The notes below the pieces were generated by a model. That model did no database searches. It was given only the letters and a program-made list of their open reading frames with translations, and was not told the DNA's origin. DNA of 64,000 bases, taken from contig VGNE01000008.1 in NCBI GenBank assembly GCA_016866215.1, positions 30,924-94,923 of the forward strand, written 5' to 3'. The position numbers and the translations under genes were made by a program. Of the stretch, positions 45,046-54,878 are shown piece after piece (the stretch's first letter is position 1; each line of letters opens with the position of its first letter). Origin of the DNA: Chloroflexota bacterium (GTDB lineage Bacteria > Chloroflexota > Anaerolineae > Anaerolineales > Villigracilaceae).

Positions 45046-47643
45046 ATGAACCCGAAACTCATCAGGTCGTTCGTTCTTATACTTGCCCTGCTCATCTGCC
45101 TGCTCGCAATTGCGGCGGGGATATGGATGTATTCCACGGGCATGGGAATGCCGTTTGATGTTGCCAGCCCTCCGCCGGTGATTCGGATCGCACAACCCGC
45201 CGACGGCTCGCTTGTCGCGTCCGGTCAGGGCATCGCTCTGGCGGCAGAGGCAATTGCGGATGGCGGTTTGTCGCGCGTGGATTTTCTGGTGGATGGGCAG
45301 GTCGCACAACAGTATGTTCCAACATCGGCGGAAATAAAATTCGATACGCCGGTTTTCATCTGGTTTGGAGTCCGCCCGGGATGGCATACGCTTTCAGTTG
45401 TGGCGTATGACATGGCGGGTCGCGCCAGCCCCGAGGTCAGTGTGCGTGTTGGAGTCACTGCCGATCTTGGAAGTGGAATCCCCGGGGGTGAGGCAATGCC
45501 CAATGGTGAGGACCAGCCCCAAGTCCCGGAGGGAGGCGATGATGGGGCGGGGAATCCGCCTGGAGATGTCAATCCGCCCGTCGCGCCGCAGGATCCGAAT
45601 CAACCCAATCAGGATCAACCAAACCAAAATCAACCGGGGGATCAAGCGCCTCCCGCCGGGGAGAACCTGCCTGAGCTGCCTCCGCCGCCGCAAGATAACC
45701 CGCCGGAGATCGTCAGTTTCAGGATGGCTTCGAGCGTCAACGCGGACGGGGTTGTGTCGCTTTCCGGTTTTGCCGAAGGGACGGACGACCTGGGGTTGCA
45801 AAGGTTGGTTTTGAACTGGCAGGGCGCGGATGTCGGTGAGGTCAGCGTGATTTGCGGCGGGGCGATGGCTTGCCAGATTCAACACGACGCGGCTCTGACT
45901 CCGGGTGAGTGGATCTTCAGCGCCCAGGCTTTCGATTTAAGCGGACAGGCTTCGCTGCCGTCCGTGCGGGTTGTGCAGGTGCTGGAGCATGACGCCCTGC
46001 CGCCCGCCGTCGCCGATGATGCGCTGGATGGCTGGGCGCTCTCCGATTGGTTTGCCGATCACTGGGACGATATCAACGTCAATGTCGAACTTGAACCCGG
46101 CTTCGACCTGGGCGACCTTTGGCGTCAATTGCCGGGGAACGGCGTGGACGCGCAGGCAAGCGGTCAGTGCCTGACGTATTTTGTCGAGCCGTTCGTTGAC
46201 GGCATCCGTCACACATTGACGGTGGATTGCGACCTGCGAACCGAAGGGGCGGATGAATTCCTTATGCCGCTCGTCAGCAAGGAACTGCCGAATACAAACA
46301 TTCCCAGTATCCAATTGCGCGTCCCCGAATGGGTGGATCGCGCGCGCGTCCGTATCGCCGCAGGAGAGACCTTTACCTGGCTGGACGATGACGTGACATG
46401 CGACACACCTTATCATTACCGGGTGAGCGTTGTCCGCATGGTTGAAAGCGCCAACGGGTATTCGAGCCGCGCCACATTGGGAAGCGCGGAGACGGATGTT
46501 TCCACACCGCCCTGCTTCCCCGGCGCGATGGGCGATGTCAATTTACGAAGTGAGAGAGCCGGGAACGGCGCGCGCATATCATGGAACCTGAACGGAGGGA
46601 ACATCTGGCCGCCCGACCTGCCGCCCGAAGGCGTTACGTTCACTCTCGCGCGCTTTGATTTGGATACGCAACAATCCGAAATCCTTTACCGGGAAAACCT
46701 TTCCGCGCAGGTTTTGCAGGCGGGGGGCGAATACTCGGCTGCCGACAATAACTTGAAATGCGGCAATCGCTACGAATACATGCTGACCGGCATCGCCGCG
46801 GACGCCGACTTCGGGCTCGTTTCGCCGGGATGGTTGCTGCGCGCGCATACCCCCGCGCCGGAACTGCCCTGCCCGCCGGGAGGGTTGGGCGAGATCAGCC
46901 TGAGAACACAACATTTTTGGATCCACGATGGCTTGCTGGCGGCGCGTATCTTCATGCAAATCCCTGCGGGCTTCAACTGGCCCCAGGGGGAGCGGGTCGA
47001 GTTGAGGATTCTCAGCCAGCGGCAGGGAGATAACGACTGCGACGGTCCGCCGTGCAATCCGTTTTGGGAGTTGGTGGAAATCATCCCAATCAACGCGCAG
47101 ATTCAAGCGCAAGGCTTGAATTATGAGGGCGTAGATCACGACGCCGACACGGGAGGCGCCACATACATTTATCGCCTCGCTTTGTTCGTGAACAACGTCG
47201 AAGCGCAAAGCGGGCGGAACTTTACCTTGACCATGCCGAAGGCGCCCCCGCCCCCGCCGGATATTCTGCGGGTCACGGCGACGAATAACTGCCCCGGCGG
47301 CGCTCCGCGCTGTGTGATCGTGGAGTGGGCGCCCTACGAAGGACCGGACGCGGACAACGAGTTTTACGCCCAAGCCGCGCGCATCTACGTCGAGCGCGTG
47401 GTCGGCGCGTTGGATACCGAGCGATTCCTGGTCGAGTTGGGCGATACCCGCTTCGTGGATACCAGCCCCTACATGGCGGAGCATCGCCTCGCCGACGGTT
47501 CCATCCGGCGGGTTTGCAGTTACTCGGTCACCTATCGCATGATCGCCTTCGACGCGGACGGTCACAGTTTCGGCGCGTCCCCGATCACGATTCAAACGCC
47601 GGAGTGCAACGCTCCCTGGAACGTGGTCGGCGAAGCGAATTGA
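45046..47643 (+). CDS. Large secreted or membrane-anchored Ig/Fn3-like surface protein
   Basis: The 865-residue protein has an N-terminal hydrophobic anchor at about 8-30 (FVLILALLICLLAIAAGIWM) with a basic start. An Ig-like module follows (VIRIAQPADGSLVASGQGIALAAEA; DFLVDGQVAQQYVP), then a Pro/Asn/Gln linker near 180-220 (PNQPNQDQPNQNQPGDQ), then several beta-rich Fn3-like modules with paired cysteines. Extracellular adhesion or scaffolding is likely. AAGGAA precedes the ATG. The next gene starts 10 nt after its stop and has the same Ig-like first module, so they form an operon. Confidence 0.75.
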   Translation: MNPKLIRSFVLILALLICLLAIAAGIWMYSTGMGMPFDVASPPPVIRIAQPADGSLVASGQGIALAAEAIADGGLSRVDFLVDGQVAQQYVPTSAEIKFDTPVFIWFGVRPGWHTLSVVAYDMAGRASPEVSVRVGVTADLGSGIPGGEAMPNGEDQPQVPEGGDDGAGNPPGDVNPPVAPQDPNQPNQDQPNQNQPGDQAPPAGENLPELPPPPQDNPPEIVSFRMASSVNADGVVSLSGFAEGTDDLGLQRLVLNWQGADVGEVSVICGGAMACQIQHDAALTPGEWIFSAQAFDLSGQASLPSVRVVQVLEHDALPPAVADDALDGWALSDWFADHWDDINVNVELEPGFDLGDLWRQLPGNGVDAQASGQCLTYFVEPFVDGIRHTLTVDCDLRTEGADEFLMPLVSKELPNTNIPSIQLRVPEWVDRARVRIAAGETFTWLDDDVTCDTPYHYRVSVVRMVESANGYSSRATLGSAETDVSTPPCFPGAMGDVNLRSERAGNGARISWNLNGGNIWPPDLPPEGVTFTLARFDLDTQQSEILYRENLSAQVLQAGGEYSAADNNLKCGNRYEYMLTGIAADADFGLVSPGWLLRAHTPAPELPCPPGGLGEISLRTQHFWIHDGLLAARIFMQIPAGFNWPQGERVELRILSQRQGDNDCDGPPCNPFWELVEIIPINAQIQAQGLNYEGVDHDADTGGATYIYRLALFVNNVEAQSGRNFTLTMPKAPPPPPDILRVTATNNCPGGAPRCVIVEWAPYEGPDADNEFYAQAARIYVERVVGALDTERFLVELGDTRFVDTSPYMAEHRLADGSIRRVCSYSVTYRMIAFDADGHSFGASPITIQTPECNAPWNVVGEAN

Positions 47644-47653
47644 GGAGATGAAG

Positions 47654-48775
47654 ATGAAATACAAACCGCTTCTCCTCGCTTTTTTGTTGACGGCTTTACT
47701 GGCTGGCTGTACGTTGCCCTCGTCCGCCGAAGGTTCGAGCCTGATTCTTTCCGAGCCTGTGGACGGCGCGACCTATCAAGTCGGCGATATGGTGCAGGCG
47801 CGTTCGCAAATCGTTTCATCGGACGGAGCCGCGCAGGTTGACCTGCTTGTCAACGGAGAGATTGTCCGCAGCGACTCGCCGTCGCCGGTTGTGCATCAGG
47901 GGAATTTGTTACAGCCCTGGAAGCCCGAACAAGCCGGGACGTACACGTTGCAGACTCAAATGACCACGACCTCCGGCGCGAAGGTCCAATCACAAAGCGT
48001 GACGATCCAAGTCGGCGGAGTCACCGAGCCGCTTGCGCCGCCAACCACTGTCACGGTTCCGCCCATCGCCACAACGCCGCCCACGTCCACTTTTACGCCC
48101 ACGCCAACGTTCACGGCAACATTCACGTCAACGCCGGCGCCCCCAACCACTGTCACGGTTCCGCCCATCGCCACAACGCCGCCCACGTCCACTTTTACGC
48201 CCACGCCAACGTTCACGGCAACATTCACGTCAACGCCGGCGCCCCCAACCGTGACGGCGTTTCAGGACGCCAATTGCCGCTTCGGTCCCGGAAGCGCGTA
48301 CAACATCACCGGCTCTTTGCTGAACGGGGAATCCGCGCCGATTGTGGGCCGCAACGCAGAGACGACCTGGTGGGTGATCCAAACCAAATCGGGCGCGACC
48401 TGCTGGATTTGGGATGGAACCGTTTCCGTCAGCGGGGATACCAGCCGGGTGCCGGTGATCGCTCCGCCGCCCACGCCGACTTTCACCCCGGAAGTCACGC
48501 CTCTTTCCGCGCCCGCGCCAATCGCTCCCAGCGGAGAGTTGACCTGCCGTTCATCCGTATTCCTTGAATGGAGCGCGGTCAGCCACCCGAACGGGATTGA
48601 CCATTACGAGTGGCAGGTGACCGGTCCCGGCGGGACGCAAAGCGGGAGCGCCAATAACACCAAGGTCGAGTTCTTCGTCAGTTGCAGTTCTTCGTACACC
48701 TGGCAGGTGCGCGCCGTGGATGGCGACGGCAATGCCGGTCCCTACTCGGATGCGATGAGTTTCCAGATCAAATGA
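47654..48775 (+). CDS. Lipoprotein with Ig-like, SH3-like and Fn3-like modules
   Basis: The ATG at 47654 has AGGAG 6 nt upstream; the ATG at 47648 abuts it. The 373-residue protein has a lipoprotein signal with LLAGC near residue 20. An Ig-like module (LILSEPVDGATYQVGDMVQARSQI) is followed by a Thr/Pro stalk made of two identical 34-residue units, an SH3-type domain (ANCRFGPGSAYNITGSLLNGE ... TTWWVIQ) and a C-terminal Fn3-like domain (ICH-type sandwich ending SYTWQVRAVDGDGNAGPYSD). It is probably on the outer face of the membrane. Confidence 0.8.
   Translation: MKYKPLLLAFLLTALLAGCTLPSSAEGSSLILSEPVDGATYQVGDMVQARSQIVSSDGAAQVDLLVNGEIVRSDSPSPVVHQGNLLQPWKPEQAGTYTLQTQMTTTSGAKVQSQSVTIQVGGVTEPLAPPTTVTVPPIATTPPTSTFTPTPTFTATFTSTPAPPTTVTVPPIATTPPTSTFTPTPTFTATFTSTPAPPTVTAFQDANCRFGPGSAYNITGSLLNGESAPIVGRNAETTWWVIQTKSGATCWIWDGTVSVSGDTSRVPVIAPPPTPTFTPEVTPLSAPAPIAPSGELTCRSSVFLEWSAVSHPNGIDHYEWQVTGPGGTQSGSANNTKVEFFVSCSSSYTWQVRAVDGDGNAGPYSDAMSFQIK
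48041..48244 (+). repeat. Two exact 102-bp tandem units in the lipoprotein stalk
   Basis: CCAACCACTGTCACGGTTCC recurs at 48041 and 48143. Each unit encodes 34 residues rich in Thr and Pro. Near-perfect identity shows recent duplication and suggests length variation of the stalk. Confidence 0.9.
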
Positions 48776-48802
48776 TCCTGTGAGGTCTGTGACCTCACAG
48801 GA
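48776..48802. terminator. Hairpin between convergent genes
   Basis: TCCTGTGAGGTC, loop TGT, GACCTCACAGGA: a perfect 12-bp stem right after the lipoprotein stop. There is no T-run, so it may be a dispersed repeat acting as a transcript end. Confidence 0.6.
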
Positions 48803-48812
48803 GCGATACCGT

Positions 48813-49145
48813 CTACAACGCCGTTCCGCAGTGCGGGCAGTTCTTCCAATCGTTCTGCACCGGCTTGCCGCAGTTAGGGCAGGACCGCGTTGGAGCGGGC
48901 AGGTTCGGCTTGATCGCCAGGCTGACCGCTCCCCAGATGACCAGGAAGAGCAATCCGAGGGGGACGATCCAAATCAACAACATCCCGAGTCCCATCCAGA
49001 GTCCGCCAAAGGGGGAAAAGCCGCCCATCATGCCGCCATTCATCATGCCGTAGCCGCCGGAATTCGAGCGGAAGGCGAAGGGCAGGGCGAAGAGAAGCGC
49101 CAGCAGGACCACTGTGCCGACGATCCATAACCAGTTGTTTTTCAT
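48813..49145 (-). CDS. Two-helix membrane protein with C-terminal zinc ribbon
   Basis: The 110-residue protein has membrane segments at about 5-24 (LWIVGTVVLLALLFALPFAF) and 50-78 (LGMLLIWIVPLGLLFLVIWGAVSLAI). A Gly/Met-rich loop (SGGYGMMNGGMMGGF) lies between them. The end is a zinc ribbon with two C-x2-C pairs (CPNCGKPVQNDWKNCPHCG). AGGAG lies before the ATG. Such small zinc-ribbon membrane proteins are widespread and uncharacterised. Confidence 0.8.
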   Translation of the reverse strand: MKNNWLWIVGTVVLLALLFALPFAFRSNSGGYGMMNGGMMGGFSPFGGLWMGLGMLLIWIVPLGLLFLVIWGAVSLAIKPNLPAPTRSCPNCGKPVQNDWKNCPHCGTAL

Positions 49146-49346
49146 TTTGATATCTCCTTTTTTCGATCTTCATCATACGCCGGGATTGTAAAGATTGAGT
49201 AAAGGCGTGGGAAACGTTCGATAAAGGAGTCTGTCGAACCCTTCGCCGTCTCCGGCGAAGGGAGCAATTAAAAGGCGCGGCAAGGCGGGGTAAAATCACG
49301 TCGGCGCTCTCCGTTTGGGTTGCCGATTCGAAAAAGGATTTTCACC

Positions 49347-52300
49347 ATGAACGACAGACCTTTCGATCAGATGGGCGGGGATATAACGCTGGATAAGATC
49401 TATGGGGACGTCCAAAATATCTCAAGACTCTTTTCCCTATTCATCGCCCTGACGGTGGTCGGTATCGTCGCAGGCATATTCATCGTCCTCACGACGAACA
49501 ATATGACCGCCGCCCTGCTCCTCGGGCTTGGGCTCTTTCCGGCGCTCCTTTCGTGGCGTCTTATGCGGGCGAAGCGGTTCGAAGCCGCCGCCGGTTCCCT
49601 GGCTGTCTTTTTCATCCTGTTGAACACGCTTCTTTCCACGATGGGACTGGGCATCCACAGCATCAATAACATTGCTTTTCCGGTCGTTCTGATCATCGGA
49701 AGCCTGGTCGTAAACAGGCGCGTCATGTTCCTCCTGACGACCCTGACCGTGCTTTGCCTCGGCTGGCTTGTGTTTGGAGAACTCAACGGCTGGTACACGG
49801 TCGGGGTTCTGGAGCGAAGCGTTCCCGGCGATTTCCTTTCTGCGTCCCTGATCGTTATCGTCACCGCCATCATGGCATATCGCCTGACCGACTCGCTGTT
49901 CAAAGGATTTCACCGTCTCAACGCCGAGATCGAGGAGAGAAACAAGCTGGAGGAAAGTTTGCGGCAACAGGAGGCGGTCCTCAAAGCGGTGTCCTACTTC
50001 GGGGAGGAATTCCTGAAATCGCCCGACTGGCGCTCTCATATTGATGACGTCCTCGAACACCTTGGAAAAGCCCTCAACGTGACCCATGCCTATATCTTCG
50101 AAGACCACCTCAGCCCGCAGGGCGAGCCGGTCACTTCCATGCGCTTCGAATGGACAAAAGAAGGCTTTCCCAGCGACCTGGACCTGCCGGTTTATCAGAA
50201 TTCCCCAATCCATCAGGAGGGATTCGAAGAACAGGTCAAATTGTTGAGCCGGGGGGAGATTCGCGTCGGAACCTTATCCACGTTCAATCCGATCGAGAAG
50301 GCGATCTTCGCGGAACAGGGCGTGAAGGCGATCCTGGAAGTGCCGGTCTTTGTCAGTGCCAGGGAATGGGGCGCGATCGGTTTCGACGATTTCGAGAAGG
50401 AACGGCAGTGGCGAACGCCGGAAATGGACGCGCTCAAGATCGCGGCGGGAATCCTCGGCGCGGCGATCCAGCGCGAGAAATCCGATTCAGCCGTCCAGGT
50501 GTCGGAGCGCAACTATCGTCAAGCCATCGAAGCGGCGGGAGCGATCCCCTATTACCGCGACTACATCGAACGTCGGTACACGTTCATGGGGGAGGGGATC
50601 GCCAGTATGACCGGCTATTCCGCCGCTGAAATCACGCCGCAGATCTGGGACCGATTATTTTTGGAGGGATTTCCGCGCGGAAGCATGGCGCATCTGACCT
50701 ACGCGGAGACGGACCGACTGACCGAGGAGGGGCGTCTTCATCACTGGGAATGCGATTACCGCATCCTCGACCGGCACGGGCGCGAACGCTGGGTCGCCGA
50801 TTCATGCATCCAAATCGTTGACAACAAGGGCGCGCGGATCGGCGTGGTCGGGATCTTGCAGGATATAACGGAGAGAAAGACCATCGAGGTCAACTTGCGC
50901 AAGCGCGAGTCCATGCTGGAGGCGGTCACCTTCTCCGCCGAACAGTTTTTGGCGTCTGCGGACTGGAGGGAAAGAATAAACGTCGTTTTGGAAAGGCTGG
51001 GGACGGAGTTCAACGCTTCCCACGCTTATCTATTCGAAAGACATCCGGGCTCGGAAGGTAAACTCCTCAACTCGATGAAATACGAATGGACGGCGCCCGG
51101 GCGGGTATCCGACCTGGACTCGGCGGAATTTCAAAACATGCCGCCGCGCGCCACGGGGTTCGACCGCCTCTACGATATTCTCGACAGCGGCGAACCGCTG
51201 GTGGGAAGCGCTTCCTTTTTTACCGAAGAGGAGAAGGAATATCTGCGCTCCATCACCGTGAAGGCACTTCTCGAAATCCGGGTCATCGTCAACGGAAGGC
51301 ATTGGGGCACGCTCGGCTTCGACGATGCTGATCACGAACGCGAGTGGGAACCCATGGAAGTGGATGTCATCAAGGTGGCGGCGGGCGTGCTGGGAGCCGC
51401 CATCGAGCGGCAGGTGAAGGATGACATGTTGAAGGCTGAACTGGGCGAACGCATCCAGATCGAAGCGGACCTAAGCCGCCGCGCCGAGGAAATGGCGTTG
51501 CTGTATCGCCTGGGCACGGCGCTGGCAGGCGGGGAAAACTTATACCAGGCGTTGCGCGCCTTTTTGAGCGAACTCAAACAGATTATGACCGTGGACGCCT
51601 TCCATATCGGGCTGTACGACGAAGAGACGGACATCCTTTCCTATTCGCTCTTCCTGAATTTGGGCGCGGATTTCCAGCCGCCGCCGCGCAGCCTGCGCGA
51701 GAGCCCCGGCTTGACCTGGGAGGTCATCTCAAACCGGAAGACCCTGTATCTTACCGATGTGGCTGATCCGCAGACCCGGCGCGAACATCACATTGTATGG
51801 ATCGTGTCTGCGCCCATCCGGTCTTATCTCGGCATTCCGCTGATGTTGCCGGAACGGGTGATCGGGGTCATGTCGGTGCAATCCCTCGAGCCCGCGGCGT
51901 ATTCCCCCGATCAGATCCGCCTCCTGGAAACCATCGCGGCGCAGGTTGTCATCACCATCGAAAAATCGTCCCTGCTGGAGCGCTTGAAGAACGAATTGGG
52001 GGAACGCAGGAAAGCGGAGGAGGACCGCGAGAATCTGATCGAGGAGCTATCGGAAAGGAACACCGAACTGGAACGCTTTACCTACACGGTCTCGCACGAT
52101 CTCAAATCCCCGCTGGTCACCATTGCCGGTTTCCTGCGCTACATGGAACAGGATGTCGTTTCGGGGAACATGGAACGCTTCAGGACGGACATGAACCGGG
52201 TGCAGGCCGCCGTCGAGAAGATGCAGAGACTGCTCATGGAACTTCTCGAACTTTCCCGCGTCGGGCGGATCGCGAATCCACCGGTCACGATCCCGTTCGA

Positions 52301-52742
52301 TGACCTCGTGCACGAGGCGATGGAGGCGGTGCATGGCAGGCTCGAATCCAGCAGGGCAAAGATCGTCGTCCAGCCGGACCTGCCGGACGTTTATGGGGAT
52401 CATCCGCGCCTTGTGGAAGTCCTGCAAAACCTGATTGATAACGCCGCCAAATACCTGGGAAGCCAGCCAGATCCCGCCATCGAGATCGGTCAGCGCGGAT
52501 TGGAAGGCGGACGACCCGTGTATTTCGTCAAAGATAACGGGATCGGCATCGCGCCCGAACATCACAACCGCATCTTCGAACTCTTCAACAAACTGGATGC
52601 CTCCAGCGAAGGCACGGGGGTCGGGCTCGCGCTGGTGAAGCGGATCATCGAATTCCACGGCGGCCGGATCTGGGTCGAGAGCGAACCGGGGAAAGGCTCC
52701 GCGTTTTACTTCACCCTGCCGGGAAAACCGGACGCCGGATAG
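49347..52742 (+). CDS. Multi-sensor histidine kinase (membrane, GAF-PAS-GAF-GAF)
   Basis: The ATG at 49347 follows AAAAAGGA; the longer frame starts at a TTG without a site. The 1131-residue protein has about six membrane helices (residues 30-185). GAF-like modules lie near 210-385 and 520-690 and are similar to each other, with a PAS domain near 390-510. A third GAF is near 715-880, HisKA near 905-970 (TYTVSHDLKSPLVTIAGF, phospho-His near 915) and HATPase_c near 1015-1125 (NLIDNAAKYLG, VKDNGIGIAPEH, GTGVGLALVKRI). No response regulator is adjacent. It is convergent with the truncated BNR gene. Confidence 0.87.
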   Translation: MNDRPFDQMGGDITLDKIYGDVQNISRLFSLFIALTVVGIVAGIFIVLTTNNMTAALLLGLGLFPALLSWRLMRAKRFEAAAGSLAVFFILLNTLLSTMGLGIHSINNIAFPVVLIIGSLVVNRRVMFLLTTLTVLCLGWLVFGELNGWYTVGVLERSVPGDFLSASLIVIVTAIMAYRLTDSLFKGFHRLNAEIEERNKLEESLRQQEAVLKAVSYFGEEFLKSPDWRSHIDDVLEHLGKALNVTHAYIFEDHLSPQGEPVTSMRFEWTKEGFPSDLDLPVYQNSPIHQEGFEEQVKLLSRGEIRVGTLSTFNPIEKAIFAEQGVKAILEVPVFVSAREWGAIGFDDFEKERQWRTPEMDALKIAAGILGAAIQREKSDSAVQVSERNYRQAIEAAGAIPYYRDYIERRYTFMGEGIASMTGYSAAEITPQIWDRLFLEGFPRGSMAHLTYAETDRLTEEGRLHHWECDYRILDRHGRERWVADSCIQIVDNKGARIGVVGILQDITERKTIEVNLRKRESMLEAVTFSAEQFLASADWRERINVVLERLGTEFNASHAYLFERHPGSEGKLLNSMKYEWTAPGRVSDLDSAEFQNMPPRATGFDRLYDILDSGEPLVGSASFFTEEEKEYLRSITVKALLEIRVIVNGRHWGTLGFDDADHEREWEPMEVDVIKVAAGVLGAAIERQVKDDMLKAELGERIQIEADLSRRAEEMALLYRLGTALAGGENLYQALRAFLSELKQIMTVDAFHIGLYDEETDILSYSLFLNLGADFQPPPRSLRESPGLTWEVISNRKTLYLTDVADPQTRREHHIVWIVSAPIRSYLGIPLMLPERVIGVMSVQSLEPAAYSPDQIRLLETIAAQVVITIEKSSLLERLKNELGERRKAEEDRENLIEELSERNTELERFTYTVSHDLKSPLVTIAGFLRYMEQDVVSGNMERFRTDMNRVQAAVEKMQRLLMELLELSRVGRIANPPVTIPFDDLVHEAMEAVHGRLESSRAKIVVQPDLPDVYGDHPRLVEVLQNLIDNAAKYLGSQPDPAIEIGQRGLEGGRPVYFVKDNGIGIAPEHHNRIFELFNKLDASSEGTGVGLALVKRIIEFHGGRIWVESEPGKGSAFYFTLPGKPDAG

Positions 52743-52751
52743 AAGATTCTC

Positions 52752-53650
52752 TTACGTTTCCACTACCGCCGCTTCCACCGATTGGATGGGCGGCAGGTAA
52801 TCCGCCATCAGGTCCCAACTGTCGCCGGAGTTGCGGGAATAAAACAACTGACCGGTGTTCGTCCCGATGTAAATACCGGCATCCCCGAAGGAGTCGGTCG
52901 CCATCGCTTCGCGCAATACGTCCAGGTGCGCGCGCTCGGGCAGACCGGCGGATGTCTTCTTCCACGAATTGCCCGCGTCGCGGCTCCGCCAGACGGCGAA
53001 CTTGCCTTCCACGCTCATGCGGAACTCGTCGCTTTCTTCGAGCACGACGTACACTGTCTTCGGGTCCGCGGGATGAACCGCAATGGGGAATCCGAAGCGT
53101 GAGGGCAGTTTCCCTTCGCCGATGTCAACCCAATCCCCGCCGAAATTGTCACTGCGATAGATGCCGCAATGGTTTTGTTGATAAAGGACGTTCGGTGTTG
53201 CGGGGTGCATCGCCATCTTATGCACGCACTGACCGAACTCGGGGAATTTATCCGGCATGAAATCGGCGCGCACGTTTTTATTCTGCGGCGTCCACGTCAC
53301 GCCGCTGTCGTCGGTGCGGTAACAACCCGCCGCCGAGACCGCGATGTACATCCGCTTTTCATCCGCGGGATCGAGCAGGATGGTGTGCAGGCACAAACCG
53401 CCGTTGCCGGGATTCCATTTGCCGCGCTGTGGATGGTCGAATAAATGCTCGTTCAAGTCCCACGTCTCGCCGCGGTCTTTCGAGATGAACAACGACGCCG
53501 GCTGGGCTCCCGCATAGAGGACACTCGGCTCCTGACTCCGCCTGGGCGTGATGTTCCAGACCTTGACCATTTTCTCCGGGACGGCATTTATGTCCTCGCC
53601 GCCTTCCGAGCGGAATGCTTCCTCTATCGTGCTGGGCGGACGACCCGAAG
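52752..53650 (-). pseudogene. 5'-truncated BNR/sialidase-like repeat protein gene
   Basis: It matches the intact gene at 56478 from SGRP onward: MVKVWNITPRRSQEPSVLYAGAQPASLFISKDRGETWDLNEHLFDHPQRG and so on to the conserved end PPIQSVEAAVVE. The first ~110 residues, including the MIFVGTSKGGFIF start, are replaced by the antisense of a GGDEF fragment. The junction lies at about 53650. The frame remains open upstream by chance to 53729. It is probably non-functional. Confidence 0.8.
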
Positions 53651-53655
53651 CGGAT

Positions 53656-53907
53656 GCGCAGGACGAGAACGAACTTCTTCGCAAAGCGGACCAGGCGTTG
53701 TATAAAGCCAAAGCGACTGGGCGGAACAAGATCGTTCTCTCTTATGAAGAAAAGATGTCACCCAAAACGTCACACTATACCCTTACACAACTGGAACGCC
53801 TCTCAGAGCTCGCAAAGGAACAGGGCGTGGGTGAAGCTGTCCTTCTGCGTGAAGCGCTCGATAATTTATTGATCAAATACAAACACGCCTTTGCATCACG
53901 AAAATGA
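53656..53907 (+). pseudogene. 3' fragment of a GGDEF gene
   Basis: It encodes AQDENELLRKADQALYKAKATGRNKIVLSYEEKM plus the complete C-terminal helical tail of the gene at 54204. It is nearly identical in DNA to 54627-54878 and the similarity continues downstream through ettA relic 5. It has no start of its own. Confidence 0.85.
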
Positions 53908-53984
53908 CCCCCATTACATTGAAGTAAAAATCCAAACCCACATCATCGCCTTCAAAGGCGAGCCCATCCTGCGTACTCGCGGGA

Positions 53985-54072
53985 CTGGTCCGATTACGAA
54001 ACGATGATGATGGAAAAGTTCGGCAAGGATTTACAGCCGCATAGGGTGAAGTATCGGCAGTTGAAACGTTGA
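53985..54072 (+). pseudogene. ettA 3'-end relic 5
   Basis: DWSDYETMMMEKF, GKDLQPHRVKYRQLKR and a stop. The Q-P-H and R-Q-L-K-R variants are shared with relics 6 and 7 and differ from ettA and relics 1-3, so this subgroup had a different source. Confidence 0.85.
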
Positions 54073-54135
54073 GGTATCCCTCCGCAAAGTCACGAGAGAA
54101 CTGTCCGAAAGGGCGGTTTTTTATTGAATTGGGTA

Positions 54136-54173
54136 TTGACTTAAATAATATGTTGATATATTATGTAGACATA
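54136..54173 (+). promoter_or_regulatory. Promoter with overlapping palindromes for the GGDEF gene
   Basis: TTGACT at 54136, a 17-nt spacer and TATTAT at 54159 form a good sigma-70-type promoter. TAATAT ... ATATTA and TATGTAGACATA (54162-54173) are inverted repeats over the -10 region, a plausible operator for the ribbon-helix-helix-like tail of the product. Confidence 0.6.
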
Positions 54174-54203
54174 TGACAGAAATATAAGACAAAAGGAGCC
54201 ATA

Positions 54204-54878
54204 ATGTCAACCGATAACTCACTTCTCGATCAATTAACGGGGCTGATTAATCGCAAAGGCTTTGAAGAAAAACTGAAAGCGGCAGTGTTACATGCCCAGC
54301 AAACAGACCGCCCACTCTCTCTGGCATTTCTCGACATAGACCATTTCAAACGTCTGAACGATGGAATGGGACACGAAGCGGGAGACGTGGTCATCAAAGC
54401 CATCGGGGATATCGTTCAGCGCAAAGCAGGAGACAAGGCAATCGTATGCCGTTATGGAGGCGAAGAATACACCCTGATCTTTCCGGATATGGAACGCGAG
54501 CAGGCTTTCCTGCTCATCGAAAGCACCCGCGCGGAAATCGCCCAACTGAAAAGCCTTTCTGATGGGAAGAAAAAGGTTAATGCTCAATTAACCATCAGCG
54601 GCGGGATTGCGGCCTTCCCCATTGACGCGCAGGACGAGAACGAACTTCTTCGCAAAGCGGACCAGGCGTTATATAAAGCCAAAGCGACTGGGCGGAACAA
54701 GATCGTTCTCTCTTATGAAGAGAAAATGTCGCCCAAAACATCACACTATACCCTTACACAACTGGAACGCCTCTCAGAGCTCGCAAAGGAACAGGGCGTG
54801 GGTGAAGCTGTCCTTCTGCGTGAAGCGCTCGATAATTTATTGATCAAATACAAACACGCCTTTGCATCACGAAAATGA
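54204..54878 (+). CDS. GGDEF-domain protein with ribbon-helix-helix-like tail
   Basis: AAGGAG lies 7 nt before the ATG. Residues about 8-168 are a GGDEF domain: DQLTGLINRKGFEEKL, LAFLDIDHFKRLNDGMGHEAGD, VCRYGGEEYTLIFPD and LRKADQALYKAKATGRNKI. The signature is G-G-E-E-Y rather than G-G-D/E-E-F, and no clear inhibitory RxxD site is seen. Residues 175-224 (HYTLTQLERLSELAKEQGVGEAVLLREALDNLLIKY) resemble a CopG ribbon-helix-helix. A diguanylate cyclase that binds DNA would be unusual. Activity is not certain. Confidence 0.8.
   Translation: MSTDNSLLDQLTGLINRKGFEEKLKAAVLHAQQTDRPLSLAFLDIDHFKRLNDGMGHEAGDVVIKAIGDIVQRKAGDKAIVCRYGGEEYTLIFPDMEREQAFLLIESTRAEIAQLKSLSDGKKKVNAQLTISGGIAAFPIDAQDENELLRKADQALYKAKATGRNKIVLSYEEKMSPKTSHYTLTQLERLSELAKEQGVGEAVLLREALDNLLIKYKHAFASRK

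Noticed and set aside
46579..47664. 361-residue minus-strand frame opposite the surface protein
   Set aside because: It is antisense to a clear Ig/Fn3-like coding frame, and its peptide is rich in Arg/His without domains.
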